A stretch of DNA of 64,000 nucleotides from JBGQMW01 sp963769845 (GCA_963769845.1 CAVYNL010000020.1:1-64000); one strand, 5' to 3'. Positions 25,720 through 35,093 are shown, counted from the stretch's first letter. Numbers and translations: made by a program. Notes: generated by a model not told the origin, from the sequence alone.

Positions 25720-27306
25720 TTATCCTGGTGTGAGTACTTGTTGAAGGTTGCCGAACGCTCCGCCGAAGGATATGTTCATCAGCCATTCGGATCCTATCCA
25801 GGCTACGCCGCTCAGCAGGAGCAGTATGCTGATGTACATGAGGCTTGACCCCCAGAAGCCACCTCTCGCCTCTTTCAGCGTTAACGCGTTGAGAATGGTG
25901 ATGAGTAGGATCATGAAGACGTTTCCTACTCTGATTACATCGGTGGGTATTCCTCCGAAGGTGAAGTAGGGTACAGATGTCAGGGTCTGCGAGAAGATCT
26001 GGCACATGTATGTGAGGATTGTCAGTAGGGCCACTGTTATCGGTTGAAGAAGGTAAGTGGTTACTTCCAGAGTTTTTGCTACGTTTTCTCTTTTCTTTCT
26101 GAAACCCAAGTTTCTTACACAGTTGTTTCCAAGGATTTTTCCGACTTCTAGGAGGTCAGCGCCGTAGCTGAAAGCGTCAAGGAACATCTTGTTTGACATG
26201 TAAACCGTGTGTGACGCTGCCTCGGATGACAACAGGCTTAGAGCTTTTGCGTTGTCGACGCCTATCTTTATTCTTGCGAAAGCTCGGCGTAGCAGGTTTT
26301 TGAGGTGGCCTAGTTCCAAGTAGAGGACGTAGGAAAGGGCGTTCTGCAGGCTTGATGATGACGCCATGTTCTCGCCCAGGCTTTTGATGAGCGCTGGGTA
26401 GTTTTCGTTGACTTTGACTACGTACGTTTCAAACCTCTGCGCCAGCAAGCCTGGCGGCAAGAATGCCAGGCCGGCGAGGATGAAACCGTAGGGAACGCCG
26501 AATATTATGCTGACAAGCACTGCTGGTACTATGCAGGCGACGGATATGGGCAAGACTACTTTGAAGCGCGTGTACATCGTTGGCGGCAACTGTTTGTCTA
26601 TGTGAACTAGGACGTCCTTGGGCACGACTGACCTGACGCCGAAGTACATGACAAGCAGGACTGACGACGCGATGAAGTATCCGAAGTAGACCATGCTGGG
26701 CTCGTTGGTGAAGACAACTATTATGTCTAAGATCATGATGATGAATGTAGATACGCTTGAGAATGTGCTGTAGACGCCGCCGAGCATTTCGATCGACTTT
26801 ATTGCTCTTTCGTAGTAGCCAGAGTATTCTTCGATCATCGTGGTTGCTTCTAGTTCCAAGTATCCCTTCGGGTTTGGGGACGAGAAGGCCTGTTGGCATC
26901 TTGTAAGTATGTCTTTGAACGGAGGCTTGGTCTGGCTGGCTACTTCAGCTGTGGCCTTGGTAATTCCGTAGCCGTATTCTTTTGCCAGTTGGCGTATTTT
27001 GCGGAATATTTCGCCGTAGTATCCGTAGTCTTTGGTTTCTCCGATCGTCTTTACAAGGTCGTCCGGACTGATTTGCCCTTGGGCGAGGGAGTACATGTGA
27101 AGCAGCAGTGACACGAGTTGTTCGTCGATTTTGTTGGGAATCTTTCTCCTGATCAGATACAGCATGAATATGACCGAGCCTGCAAGCGCGTTGACCGCTA
27201 TCAGGCTTATCAGGTCGTTTCTCATGAACAAAAATAGGGAGACGGCCGCGTTGATGATTATGATTAATGCTGCTTTCTTCTTCAGTGAACCTATTCTGAT
27301 AGCCAT
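25720..27306 (-). CDS. arlJ: Archaellum membrane platform protein ArlJ (FlaJ)
   Basis: A 528-residue polytopic type II/IV-secretion-like membrane protein. Hydrophobic pairs near the N-terminus (LIIIINAAVSLFLFM; LIAVNALAGSVIFMLYLI) and several in the C-terminal half flank cytoplasmic helical bundles. It anchors the ArlI motor ATPase. ATG at 27306 (MAIRIGSL) has a GGAGGGA SD and overlaps arlI by 16 bases. Frame intact. Confidence 0.9.
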   Translation of the reverse strand: MAIRIGSLKKKAALIIIINAAVSLFLFMRNDLISLIAVNALAGSVIFMLYLIRRKIPNKIDEQLVSLLLHMYSLAQGQISPDDLVKTIGETKDYGYYGEIFRKIRQLAKEYGYGITKATAEVASQTKPPFKDILTRCQQAFSSPNPKGYLELEATTMIEEYSGYYERAIKSIEMLGGVYSTFSSVSTFIIMILDIIVVFTNEPSMVYFGYFIASSVLLVMYFGVRSVVPKDVLVHIDKQLPPTMYTRFKVVLPISVACIVPAVLVSIIFGVPYGFILAGLAFLPPGLLAQRFETYVVKVNENYPALIKSLGENMASSSSLQNALSYVLYLELGHLKNLLRRAFARIKIGVDNAKALSLLSSEAASHTVYMSNKMFLDAFSYGADLLEVGKILGNNCVRNLGFRKKRENVAKTLEVTTYLLQPITVALLTILTYMCQIFSQTLTSVPYFTFGGIPTDVIRVGNVFMILLITILNALTLKEARGGFWGSSLMYISILLLLSGVAWIGSEWLMNISFGGAFGNLQQVLTPG

Positions 27307-29051
27307 GGGAACTGTCCCTCCTTGACTTTCTTGTAGACTTCTTCTACTCCCGTGCTTTCGACTTCGATTACCGTGTTCCACACGTCTTTGAAACGGGGAT
27401 GTTTGTCCGCTAACGCTGATAGGATGTCTGCCCGCATCTTCAATTCCTCATAGAGCTCTGGCAGTCTTTCTGGAGCCCATCCTCGGTATGGAAGAATTTT
27501 CGCTTCCATCAGGAAGCTTGAGCCTGAGAAGCGAAGCTTGTCTTCGTCTGAGTCGTACGTGAAGATAGGTAAGAAGTTGAGTTGGCCTTCTTCTTGGTCG
27601 TAGTTTATGATTTCATTGACCGAAGTCACTCTTCTGATCAGTTTGAGGCCTCTTTTGATTCTGTTCTGGAATATTGCAACATTGAGGCCGTTCATGTGTG
27701 ATTTTGGCACGTTGATCGGTGAGGAGGTTAATCTTTGGAAGAGTGTTTGCAGGTCTCCTGCGTGGATTGTGCTTACCACAGGGTGGCCTGTTTCGATAGC
27801 TTGGAATGCGATCTGGCCTTCTTCACCCCTGATTTCTCCCACGATGATCTGGTCTGGTCTTTGTCTTAAGGCTGCTTTGAGAAGGTCAAACATGGTTACT
27901 TTGGTTCCTGTGCTCAGCCGTGTGACTTCTCGTACCCAATTTCTGTGAGCCAGGTTTACCTCGGGGGTTTCTTCGATGCTAACGATTTTGGCGTCTGGTT
28001 TGATGAGGCCTACGAAAGCGTTTAGGCTTGTTGTCTTGCCTGATGCGGTTTCTCCGCACATGAAGAATGAGATTCCCATTTCCAGGAGGATCCACATGTA
28101 GGCTGCAAGTTCGGAGGACATGGTTTTCCATTTGATGCAATGCGCGACTGAGATGGGTTCTTTGGGGAATTTACGGATGGTGAAGTTGCTGCCTCTGATG
28201 CTGATGTCTTCGCCGAAGACGATGTTGAACCTGGACCCGTCTTCTAGGTGGACGTCGAGTATTGGGTTTGTGTAGCTCAAGACTTTTCCGTGTCTTTCTG
28301 CGAGTCCTCTTAGTAAACTTTCTCCGTCTTCCAGGGAAATATCTGTGTTGCTTTCAAGTGCGCCGAAGAACTTGTGATAAACATACACGTGTCCTGCTCC
28401 GGGCACACTAATGTCTTCAAGCCACGGGTCTGCAAGGAAGTCATCAAGAACTCCGTGACCCACTTTTTCTCTTAGAAAGTGGTAGAGTACGCTTCTTTGT
28501 TTGCCAGCCGGAAGCTTCAATACTTTCTTCTTGACTGCCTCCTTGAACAGCTTTTCTATGATTCTTTCTTTTTCCTTCGCACCCTCTGCAACGATTGTTT
28601 TTTCGGTTATTGCTCTTGCGATGGCGTCTTCAACTTGGTCGATGATTTTTCTAGGCGGTTTTTCGGGTTCGATGACGTTGTACCTTCCGTATTCTCCGCC
28701 GAATTTTATGTGGATGAAGGCTCCAAGCCCGATCGGGTAAACGATGTCCAGCACGAATGCGGCTGACATTAGGTCAGATTCGGTTCCAACCATGCTTGGG
28801 TCAATGACGTATTCCGGCGTGATTCCAGTGGCTTCAGCGTACGCCTTCAAGTATGGATACTTCTGATATGCTTCCTCGAGCGTTTTTGGGAGTTCAAGGT
28901 CGTACAGACTTACGAATTTCTCTTTCTCTTTTTTGCCCTTTTTCTTTTCGGGTTCCTCGACTTTCGTGTTTTGGTTCTGGGCCTGATTTTGTGCAGGGGT
29001 CGGCGGCTGCTTTGCCTTGTCTTCAGGCTTGTTTTTGCCGAAGAGTTTCAT
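27291..29051 (-). CDS. arlI: Archaellum motor ATPase ArlI (FlaI)
   Basis: A 586-residue secretion-superfamily ATPase. It has a low-complexity Gln/Lys N-terminus, then the Walker A GETASGKTT (about 333-341), the Asp/His boxes region, and the Walker B-like QIIVGEIRGEE (about 401-411). It drives filament assembly and rotation with ArlH and ArlJ. The start is directly adjacent to the arlH stop. Confidence 0.95.
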   Translation of the reverse strand: MKLFGKNKPEDKAKQPPTPAQNQAQNQNTKVEEPEKKKGKKEKEKFVSLYDLELPKTLEEAYQKYPYLKAYAEATGITPEYVIDPSMVGTESDLMSAAFVLDIVYPIGLGAFIHIKFGGEYGRYNVIEPEKPPRKIIDQVEDAIARAITEKTIVAEGAKEKERIIEKLFKEAVKKKVLKLPAGKQRSVLYHFLREKVGHGVLDDFLADPWLEDISVPGAGHVYVYHKFFGALESNTDISLEDGESLLRGLAERHGKVLSYTNPILDVHLEDGSRFNIVFGEDISIRGSNFTIRKFPKEPISVAHCIKWKTMSSELAAYMWILLEMGISFFMCGETASGKTTSLNAFVGLIKPDAKIVSIEETPEVNLAHRNWVREVTRLSTGTKVTMFDLLKAALRQRPDQIIVGEIRGEEGQIAFQAIETGHPVVSTIHAGDLQTLFQRLTSSPINVPKSHMNGLNVAIFQNRIKRGLKLIRRVTSVNEIINYDQEEGQLNFLPIFTYDSDEDKLRFSGSSFLMEAKILPYRGWAPERLPELYEELKMRADILSALADKHPRFKDVWNTVIEVESTGVEEVYKKVKEGQFPWLSE

Positions 29052-29753
29052 TTACACCTTCACTCCGCCGAGTGGCAAGACTCTTAGTCCCAGGTGTGGG
29101 TTGACTTCTAGGCTTACTGATTCTTTTCTGTCGCCGCTGGTTCCCCATAGTTTGACTATTTTAAGGACTTTTACTTGTACGCCTGCTACTTTCGCGTTGG
29201 AGATGCGCAGGTACACGTCTGATGAAGCTTTGAGTTTCATGCTGGAGTTTTCTGGCAAGAAGTTAGGGTGGAAAGTTAGGACGATGGTTTTTCCGACGGC
29301 TACTAGGTTTTTCATCCGCGTGATGAATGTTAGGAACACGTGTGGTGGTGTGTCTACAGCCAGAATGCTTAGGCTGTCGATCACGAAAATGTCGTATCTG
29401 TTTTTGAACATTTCCATGAAGTTTCTCGTGACTTTGAAGAATAATGAGGAGAGAAACTGGTTCCATCTGCCGCCTTCAACGTGCAGGGCGTACAGGTCCA
29501 TCTTTCCGTTGATGTAGTACTGGTAAGCGTCCAGTTTTATGGACTTCATCATCGCGAGATATTCTTTGACTGTGGTCTCGCTTGAGATGACGCATACTCT
29601 TAGGCCCTTTTTGAGGGCGGAGAAGACGATTTGCTGAGTAACCGCGGTTTTGCCTGAGCCGAAGTCTCCTTCGATCGACGCTAGACTTGGAATTGGAAAG
29701 CCGCCGCCTATGGCCTTGTCAAGGTCTTTTATGCCCAGTGACATTACGTTCAT
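29052..29753 (-). CDS. arlH: Archaellum KaiC-like protein ArlH (FlaH)
   Basis: A 233-residue RecA/KaiC-fold protein with Walker A GDFGSGKT (29-36) and Walker B IFVIDS (Asp126). It binds ATP and regulates the ArlI motor. First gene of the arlHIJ unit; the conserved regulatory module at 29803-29876 lies just upstream. Confidence 0.93.
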   Translation of the reverse strand: MNVMSLGIKDLDKAIGGGFPIPSLASIEGDFGSGKTAVTQQIVFSALKKGLRVCVISSETTVKEYLAMMKSIKLDAYQYYINGKMDLYALHVEGGRWNQFLSSLFFKVTRNFMEMFKNRYDIFVIDSLSILAVDTPPHVFLTFITRMKNLVAVGKTIVLTFHPNFLPENSSMKLKASSDVYLRISNAKVAGVQVKVLKIVKLWGTSGDRKESVSLEVNPHLGLRVLPLGGVKV

Positions 29754-29802
29754 GCTTAAACTCCCTCTAGAGTATTACCGTTAAGTTGCAGCACTCTGAA
29801 TA

Positions 29803-29876
29803 CAGATTCGCAGTTCACAAAATCGACCAACTTACTATATGACCCTTCTGAACTGCAAATATGAATCAGTGATTCA
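29803..29876 (-). promoter_or_regulatory. Conserved archaellum regulatory module, copy at arlH
   Basis: In minus orientation: the perfect palindrome TGAATCACTGATTCA (29876-29862), GCAGTTC (29856-29850), a TATA-like CATATAG, then GAACTGC (29816-29810) and CGAATCTG (29810-29803). The same parts with the same spacing (within one base) occur at 34081-34155. It ends 50 bases before the arlH ATG. The palindrome may be an activator site and the GCAGTTC/GAACTGC pair may straddle the TATA box. Confidence 0.65.
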
Positions 29877-29953
29877 GGTTCTGTGCTCTTTTCTTGAGCG
29901 GCTAGCCTTGGGGCTTCTCATGGAGAAAGCCGGTCAGTTGCGGGTTTGCCATG

Positions 29954-31717
29954 TCAAGTTTCGACGTTAATCAGGCACTGTTGATGCTTGCTATCGTTCT
30001 TTTTGCGGATTGCGGCTATCAGGGTTGTTATTGCTGAGGCTAGTGCGAGGATTGTCAGTGTTTGGAACTCTGGGACTACGATGTAACTTCGGTCATTGTT
30101 TTCGGTCATCTGGTTTCCAGCGTGGTCGTAGGCTGTTATTCTGTATGTCACTAGGGTGTCTGTTTGTTGACCGCTTATCGTGGACTCATAAAGATGTGTT
30201 GTTTGGTTGAGGATCATTGGGAGGTCAATCCAGTTTGAGCTGCTGTTAGTGTTGTATGCTAGTCTTACGCTTTCGATGCCGGTTGTCGTGTCGGTGGCGT
30301 TGACCGAGATTGTCACGGGTTGGTTGCTTTGCACGTTGCTATCTGGTGTGCGAGAAACATTCGCGATTGTTGGGGGTGTCATGTCGAGGATTGTGCTGGC
30401 TGAATATGCTGTGGATGCTAGTCCGGCGTTGTTTTTGAATTGGGCGTAGATTGTTTTTGGGCCTTCGCCAAGTTCGAGTGTCCAAGTCTTTGGGGTGCTG
30501 TATGTTTCGTATGCTGTCCATGTTAGGTTGTCGCTGCTGAAACGTATCTGTGCAATGCCTGAGACGGTGTCGTTTGCGAGAAGCGCTAGGGTTGTCAGTG
30601 TTGAGTTTGTGTAGCCGGTGTTTCCGTCGATAATGATGAGGCCTGTTGGGGGTGTCTTGTCCAGTTTTATGCCTGTGAGGATCTCGTGCGGTTTTTCTTC
30701 GTTGCCTGCGTTGTCTAGGCTCCAGTATTCTAGCGTGTTGTTTGCGCTCTCAGCTGTGATTTGAGGTTGGCCGTCCGTGCTTACGTTTTGAGTTGTTCCG
30801 TTGTTGATTTTGTAGTATGTTTCTGCCACACCGGATTCGTTGTCTGCAGCTGTGAGTATTATTGCAAAATCTTCAGTGTGCCATTTCTGGTCGTAATCGT
30901 CTGTTGTGGAAGGCGGTGTTGTATCTTCGGAAACGGTGAACGTTGCAGAGTCTTCAATAGTTTTTCCTTGGATGATTGTCTGTACTGTGGCGTTGTACTG
31001 TCCATCTTGATGGGGCAGGGCCAGTGTTGTTTTGACTTGTCCTTGTTCGTCTGTTTGGTTGGTTTGACTTAGGATAGTACCGTTTGGGCTTGATACTTGA
31101 AGTGTCGTGTCTTGTCCCTGCAATGGTGCCCCATTTTTCATGATATTCACCGTTATTGTTGCTTCTTCTTCCATGCTGTAGTTTGCCTTGCTGCTTTCTA
31201 TGTGAATGCTGTAGGTGTCTATTCGGTACAGGGCTACGTTGTAGACGTCAATTTCTTGGGTCTGGTCGTAGTTGACGAGGGTGAACCACCAAGTGTCTGT
31301 AGTGGGGATTGTGTATGTCGTGTTCAAGAACGCGGTCGTCACGTTCCAATGTGCTGAAACGTTGTGCCAGCCTGTTGAATTGCTAATGTTGTACTCCCAT
31401 GTATTCTGGCAGAAGAAGCTGATCGGCTGTGAAGCGTTGAAGGTGATTCTGACATAGGTACCGCCTGTTAGATAGGGATGAGGTGCCGCGGTCCTTTTTG
31501 GTGGCACAGATATTGAGTATGAGAAAAGCTGTGTTTCCAATGCTAGGGTGTTCTGCGCCTCAACACTGAGTGAGAGGACAATCGCCAAAGTGCTGACTAA
31601 CAGGAGTGTGCATGCTATCAGAGAAAACGAGCGTTTTCGCAAATTCCTTCTTTTGTACTGTAATGCTTTGGTTGGCAAATATAATTTGCGCAGGTTACTT
31701 TGCCTTTCATACTGCAA
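29954..31717 (-). CDS. Large surface protein with OmpL47/Ig-like repeats and VPEF C-terminal sorting motif
   Basis: 587 residues. Signal peptide (SFSLIACTLLLVSTLAIVLSL), a beta-rich N-terminal domain, a Big-1-like repeat (YSMEEEATITVNIMKNGAPL), then three Ig-like repeats including an OmpL47-type one (DFAIILTAADNESGVAETYY). The C-terminus VPEFQTLTILALASAI followed by a basic tail is a PEF-type signal thought to be processed by archaeosortase-like enzymes. Many N-glycosylation sequons. TTG at 31717 is the longest start; a TTG at 31642, just before the signal helix, may be the true one. It sits inside the archaellum gene block, 52 bases after arlF, which is unusual. Confidence 0.75.
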   Translation of the reverse strand: MQYERQSNLRKLYLPTKALQYKRRNLRKRSFSLIACTLLLVSTLAIVLSLSVEAQNTLALETQLFSYSISVPPKRTAAPHPYLTGGTYVRITFNASQPISFFCQNTWEYNISNSTGWHNVSAHWNVTTAFLNTTYTIPTTDTWWFTLVNYDQTQEIDVYNVALYRIDTYSIHIESSKANYSMEEEATITVNIMKNGAPLQGQDTTLQVSSPNGTILSQTNQTDEQGQVKTTLALPHQDGQYNATVQTIIQGKTIEDSATFTVSEDTTPPSTTDDYDQKWHTEDFAIILTAADNESGVAETYYKINNGTTQNVSTDGQPQITAESANNTLEYWSLDNAGNEEKPHEILTGIKLDKTPPTGLIIIDGNTGYTNSTLTTLALLANDTVSGIAQIRFSSDNLTWTAYETYSTPKTWTLELGEGPKTIYAQFKNNAGLASTAYSASTILDMTPPTIANVSRTPDSNVQSNQPVTISVNATDTTTGIESVRLAYNTNSSSNWIDLPMILNQTTHLYESTISGQQTDTLVTYRITAYDHAGNQMTENNDRSYIVVPEFQTLTILALASAITTLIAAIRKKNDSKHQQCLINVET

Positions 31718-31769
31718 ACAAGCAGAAGAAGAGGATTTTTTGTCCTAGGATGCTTTGTTCAACCTCTGC

Positions 31770-32367
31770 TTAAGATACGTATCCCCAGGCAATTCCGTCT
31801 AAGCCGAGTCCTAGGTTTCCGAGCCCTGCGATCAGTGTGCGTTCGCCGTATTGGTTTACGAAGACTTCTTGTCTCGCGCTTATGCCGTAGTGTGTGGCAA
31901 AGACTACTGTGACCACGCTGTTCGTCAATATGTCGGGCGCTGAAGTTGGCAGCTGGATATTTATCAGTGCTTGTTCTCCCGGTTTTATCGTGCGGTGCGT
32001 AGAAAGGTCGAATGTCTCGTTTGTTCCTGTGGCGTTGATCCTGAGTACTGTGTAGTTTTCTATCGTGTATGTTTTCCAGTCGGTGTTGTTGTATGTGAGT
32101 ATTGCAGTGTTCCATGCGAATGTATCGTTTCGCAGGAAGATCTCTTTTGCGCCTGTGTTTAATACGGTAAAATTCACTGTCGCGATTCTCTATGTCTGTT
32201 ATGCTGAGTCGGAGCTGTACGCTGAGCCTGAGTCTGTCGTCAGTCGATGAGTTTACTTGTAGGCCCACTTCGTTCATTGTGCGGAGCATTGCTGTTGAGA
32301 CGGCTCCGATGAAGACTATCCAGCCTATCAAGACTACTGCTGACGCGATTGATATAGACAGTCCCAT
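31770..32367 (-). CDS. arlF: Archaellum stator-type protein ArlF-like, frameshifted
   Basis: An N-terminal class III-like hydrophobic helix (MGLSISIASAVVLIGWIVFI) then NSSTDDRLRLSVQLRLSI. The frame changes at about 32185-32195 into TVNFTVLNTGAKEIFLRN to a stop at 31770. ArlF proteins are monotopic with a beta-sandwich outside the membrane that binds the S-layer. Assigned as ArlF from the NTG motif and from gene order G-F-H-I-J as in Sulfolobus. AGGTGA precedes ATG 32367. Confidence 0.7.
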
Positions 32368-32379
32368 TCTGTTCACCTT

Positions 32380-32877
32380 CTATGGTGATGTAAATAGGTA
32401 GTTGCTGGAGACTCCTCTGTACGGGACGACCTTGGCTTCGTAGAGGTTTGCCGTCACTGATGTCGCGTTGTAGACTAGTATCGTTGCAGCTTCTCCCATA
32501 TCGATTACGTCGTCTCCGCTTGAATCAGTTATGTTGAACCGTCCACTTCCAGTGGTTGCGTTTGCATTGAAGGAGTACAGAGTAGCTTGACCGTAGGCAC
32601 CGACATATACGCTGATGAGGTCAAAATCTGAAAGTGGAAGTGTTCCTGTGTTCTTGACGTATATCATGAACAGTGGGCTCGGGTCGCTTGTTATATTGAC
32701 TGTGGCGTAGACTATGTCCAGCCGCGTGTCCATGTTTCTCTTGACGGTGTCAAGGTTCTGCATTATGTTGCTCTGTAAGGAAGTTCCAGCGTATATGGCA
32801 TAGGCTGAGAATCCGCTTGCCAAGACTATTGATGCAATTACCATTATGGCTTCGGTGATTGTGAGGGAAAATCCCAC
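32380..32877 (-). CDS. arlG: Archaellum stator-type protein ArlG-like
   Basis: 165 residues, starting MGFSLTITEAIMVIASIVLA (membrane helix) and followed by a beta-sandwich domain with VNITSDPSPLFMIYVKNTG, the pattern seen in ArlG. It forms, with ArlF, a pseudoperiplasmic stator. The ArlF/ArlG assignments could be swapped. It lies between the arlCDE-like genes and arlF; frame intact. Confidence 0.7.
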   Translation of the reverse strand: MGFSLTITEAIMVIASIVLASGFSAYAIYAGTSLQSNIMQNLDTVKRNMDTRLDIVYATVNITSDPSPLFMIYVKNTGTLPLSDFDLISVYVGAYGQATLYSFNANATTGSGRFNITDSSGDDVIDMGEAATILVYNATSVTANLYEAKVVPYRGVSSNYLFTSP

Positions 32878-33180
32878 TTATGGTTCACCTGTTCTGTTCT
32901 TCTTCAGGACGCGCATTATCAGTTGGGTCAGGTCTTTGGGGTTAGTTTTTGCGCCAGTAGCGTCTGCTGCGCCGTACATGCTCAGTATGACCTCCTCCGG
33001 CGTGAGTTTTTGACCGCGTGCCTTGACTATGGCTCCAACCAGGTTTGAGACCTGCTGACTGTATCCTCTGGGTATGAAGCTGGAGAATTCGCAGTAATCA
33101 CAGAGTTTGCGTATACTTCCTTCGTCGAAGCCTAGGTCGAGCATCGTGTAGATCCAGTTTATCGTTTGTGAGAACTCCAT
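32878..33180 (-). CDS. Stand-alone ArlD/E C-terminal domain protein
   Basis: A 100-residue protein, about 75% identical to the last 95 residues of the next gene upstream (INWIYTMLDLGFDEGSIRKL, LTPEEVILSMYGAADATG). It is the ArlD/E motor-switch-type domain without the coiled-coil. It follows its parent by zero bases (adjacent stop/start), so it looks like a partial tandem duplication that is still translated. Confidence 0.8.
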   Translation of the reverse strand: MEFSQTINWIYTMLDLGFDEGSIRKLCDYCEFSSFIPRGYSQQVSNLVGAIVKARGQKLTPEEVILSMYGAADATGAKTNPKDLTQLIMRVLKKNRTGEP

Positions 33181-34023
33181 TCAAGATCCTCCCGTTTTGT
33201 TCTTCTTGAGGACGCGCATTATCAAGGCTGTCAAGTCTTTCGGGCGGGTTCTTGTGCCAGTAGCGTCTGCTGCGCCGTACATGCTCAGTATGACCTCCTC
33301 CGGCGTCAGTTTCATGGAGCGGGCTTTGGCCACGACTCCGACAAGGTTTGCGACATGCTCGCTGTAACCCCTAGGCATGAGACTTGAGAATTCGCAGTAC
33401 TCGCAGATCTTTCTTATGCCTTCCTCGTCAAAACCAAGGTCCAGCATAGTATAAACCCAATCCACGATTGATGTTCCGTCGGATAGGCTTCCGATTCCTT
33501 CCAGTAGGTTGTCGGATGCTTTGTTTGAGCTCGGGGGTTGCATTGTGTTTTCTGGTGCTGCCAGAGACATTGGCTTTTCAGGTTCAACTGGCAAAGGTGC
33601 TTCTTTTGTTTCGACCGTGCTTTCGACGGTGAATCCTGCTTTTTCCTCTTCGCAGATCGCCGGTGCTAAAGGCGTGGAAGCTGCTGACACTGTTATTTCT
33701 GTTTTTGTTTCTTCCTCTTTTTTGCCTTGGAGTTTCTTTTCTATGAGCGGCTTGGCTTGGACTACCTTGTTCAGGTCATCTTCATTAGTGATGAACTGCA
33801 ACAGATTGAACGGGCTTTGTGCTTCGCTTATGAGGCTGCGGATATCCACGATCGTGTTTTTCAGGTCTTCAACAGTGCTTTTTAGGGTCGTGAAGTTTTC
33901 AACATCAGTCTTGAGTTTCTTGACGTCCTTCTCTACCTCTTCGATTCTGGGGTCTACGCCCGTTGCAACTGGTGGTTTGGGACTTGTGGCAGGGTTTGTA
34001 TTTTCAGCCAAGTTTTTCACCAT
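33181..34023 (-). CDS. ArlC/D/E-like archaellum cytosolic protein
   Basis: 280 residues. An N-terminal coiled-coil (about 20-75, RIEEVEKDVKKLKTDVENF), a low-complexity Pro/Glu/Thr linker, then the C-terminal ArlD/E domain (DWVYTMLDLGFDEEGIRKI). In euryarchaea ArlCDE couples the motor to CheF/CheY. First gene of the arl block; the regulatory module is 58 bases upstream. No SD, probably leaderless or nearly so. Confidence 0.8.
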   Translation of the reverse strand: MVKNLAENTNPATSPKPPVATGVDPRIEEVEKDVKKLKTDVENFTTLKSTVEDLKNTIVDIRSLISEAQSPFNLLQFITNEDDLNKVVQAKPLIEKKLQGKKEEETKTEITVSAASTPLAPAICEEEKAGFTVESTVETKEAPLPVEPEKPMSLAAPENTMQPPSSNKASDNLLEGIGSLSDGTSIVDWVYTMLDLGFDEEGIRKICEYCEFSSLMPRGYSEHVANLVGVVAKARSMKLTPEEVILSMYGAADATGTRTRPKDLTALIMRVLKKNKTGGS

Positions 34024-34080
34024 CTGTTATTTCAGGAAGTGTTCAGTTTGGTTTTTCTTCCAGACCTAACACTTCAAATC

Positions 34081-34155
34081 CAGATTCGCAGTTCACAAGC
34101 TTCGGTCCAAGATCTATTTGACCCTTCTGAACTGCAAATATGAATCAGTGATTCA
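34081..34155 (-). promoter_or_regulatory. Conserved archaellum regulatory module, copy at arlCDE-like
   Basis: Same architecture as 29803-29876: palindrome TGAATCACTGATTCA (34155-34141), GCAGTTC (34135-34129), TATA-like CAAATAG, GAACTGC (34094-34088) and CGAATCTG (34088-34081). Confidence 0.65.
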
Positions 34156-34393
34156 GGTTGTTCAATGGCCAAGTTGGCAAGGTCGGCTGCGTTGTCGTCT
34201 CTTGCAGAGCCTGTTTGACCGTGTTCCATTATTATGATCCATTGCAGTGTGTTGTGGGGATTCAGTTTCCAAGATACTATTGTTGGTGCTTATGTATGAT
34301 CTGGACCTTGTTTTCATAAGTCTCATAGTCCACGATTGTGTAATTGTGTCTTTGAAAGGTCTTGATCAGGTCTTCGTTTGGTAGGTGAGAGTT

Positions 34394-34782
34394 ATGGCGT
34401 CAGCAAGTAGAGTTGCCTTTATCGTCCTCGGCATAGCTGTGGTTGGTTGGGCAACTATTACTATGTTGTTCCCCGTCTGACAAATCCGCCAGTTGCGCAT
34501 GTGCTGATACACGAAAATGTGTATCTTACCACCGAGACTTATGAGAAACAGTTTTCGCTTCAGCTTCTGAAGGGTGAGAGAATAAGCATTGAAATTTCCG
34601 GGAACGGAAAAATCTTTGACATGTGGTTTGCTAGGGAGAGCCCTTCTCAAACCCTCGTGGAGCAGCTGGACATCCCCTTGTACAATAGTCAATTAACCAT
34701 TCCGGCTGATGGAACCTATCTTCTGCGTGTCAGCACGTATGTTGGCGAGGTACAAGTGACGGTTCTCGTCACAAAATTGTAG
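34394..34782 (+). CDS. Small membrane-anchored extracellular protein, frameshifted
   Basis: The N-terminus MASASRVAFIVLGIAVVGW is a membrane helix led by an AGGTGAG SD. Near 34445 the frame shifts (one base missing) into NYYYVVPRLTNPPVAHVLIH and a beta-rich domain ending VQVTVLVTKL at 34782. About 129 residues. No family recognised. It is divergent from the arl operon. Confidence 0.6.
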
Positions 34783-34894
34783 TTCGTCGTGTAGTCGGAA
34801 AAGGATTCTCGATATTGAGTTGAGATTCATAAATCTCTTTTATTCAAGAGGCTAACAAAGGAAAAGTCAAAAGCTGATGTCGCAGGTGAGCGAA

Positions 34895-35093
34895 ATGTCG
34901 TCTGAAGTTGTTGTTCCCAGTTTCTCCAGAGCCTAAGAAGAACTTCATGCCTGTCAAGTGCTTGTTGTGGCGCATGTGTCCCATTGTTTCGTTGCGAGAG
35001 AAGGATTGTGTCAACAAGGGTACCCCTTCATGCAAGGAATTCATCAGGTACGTGAGAGACTCGAACGGAGCGTACTCAGGGGACCTTCGCTGA
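34895..35093 (+). CDS. Small four-Cys protein (possible zinc binder), frameshifted
   Basis: ATG at 34895 behind AGGTGAG reads MSSEVVVP, then the frame shifts near 34912 to PEPKKNFMPVKCLLWRMCP, IVSLREKDCVNKGTPSCKEF. The C-x5-C...C-x6-C spacing with REK and KG.PSC looks like a conserved small metal-binding module. About 65 residues. Function unknown. Confidence 0.4.

Noticed and set aside
34141..34394. Minus-strand reading of the archaellum module as a coding repeat (PESLIHICSSEG)
   Set aside because: Identity is limited to the regulatory parts and spacing; no start codon or SD leads into it.
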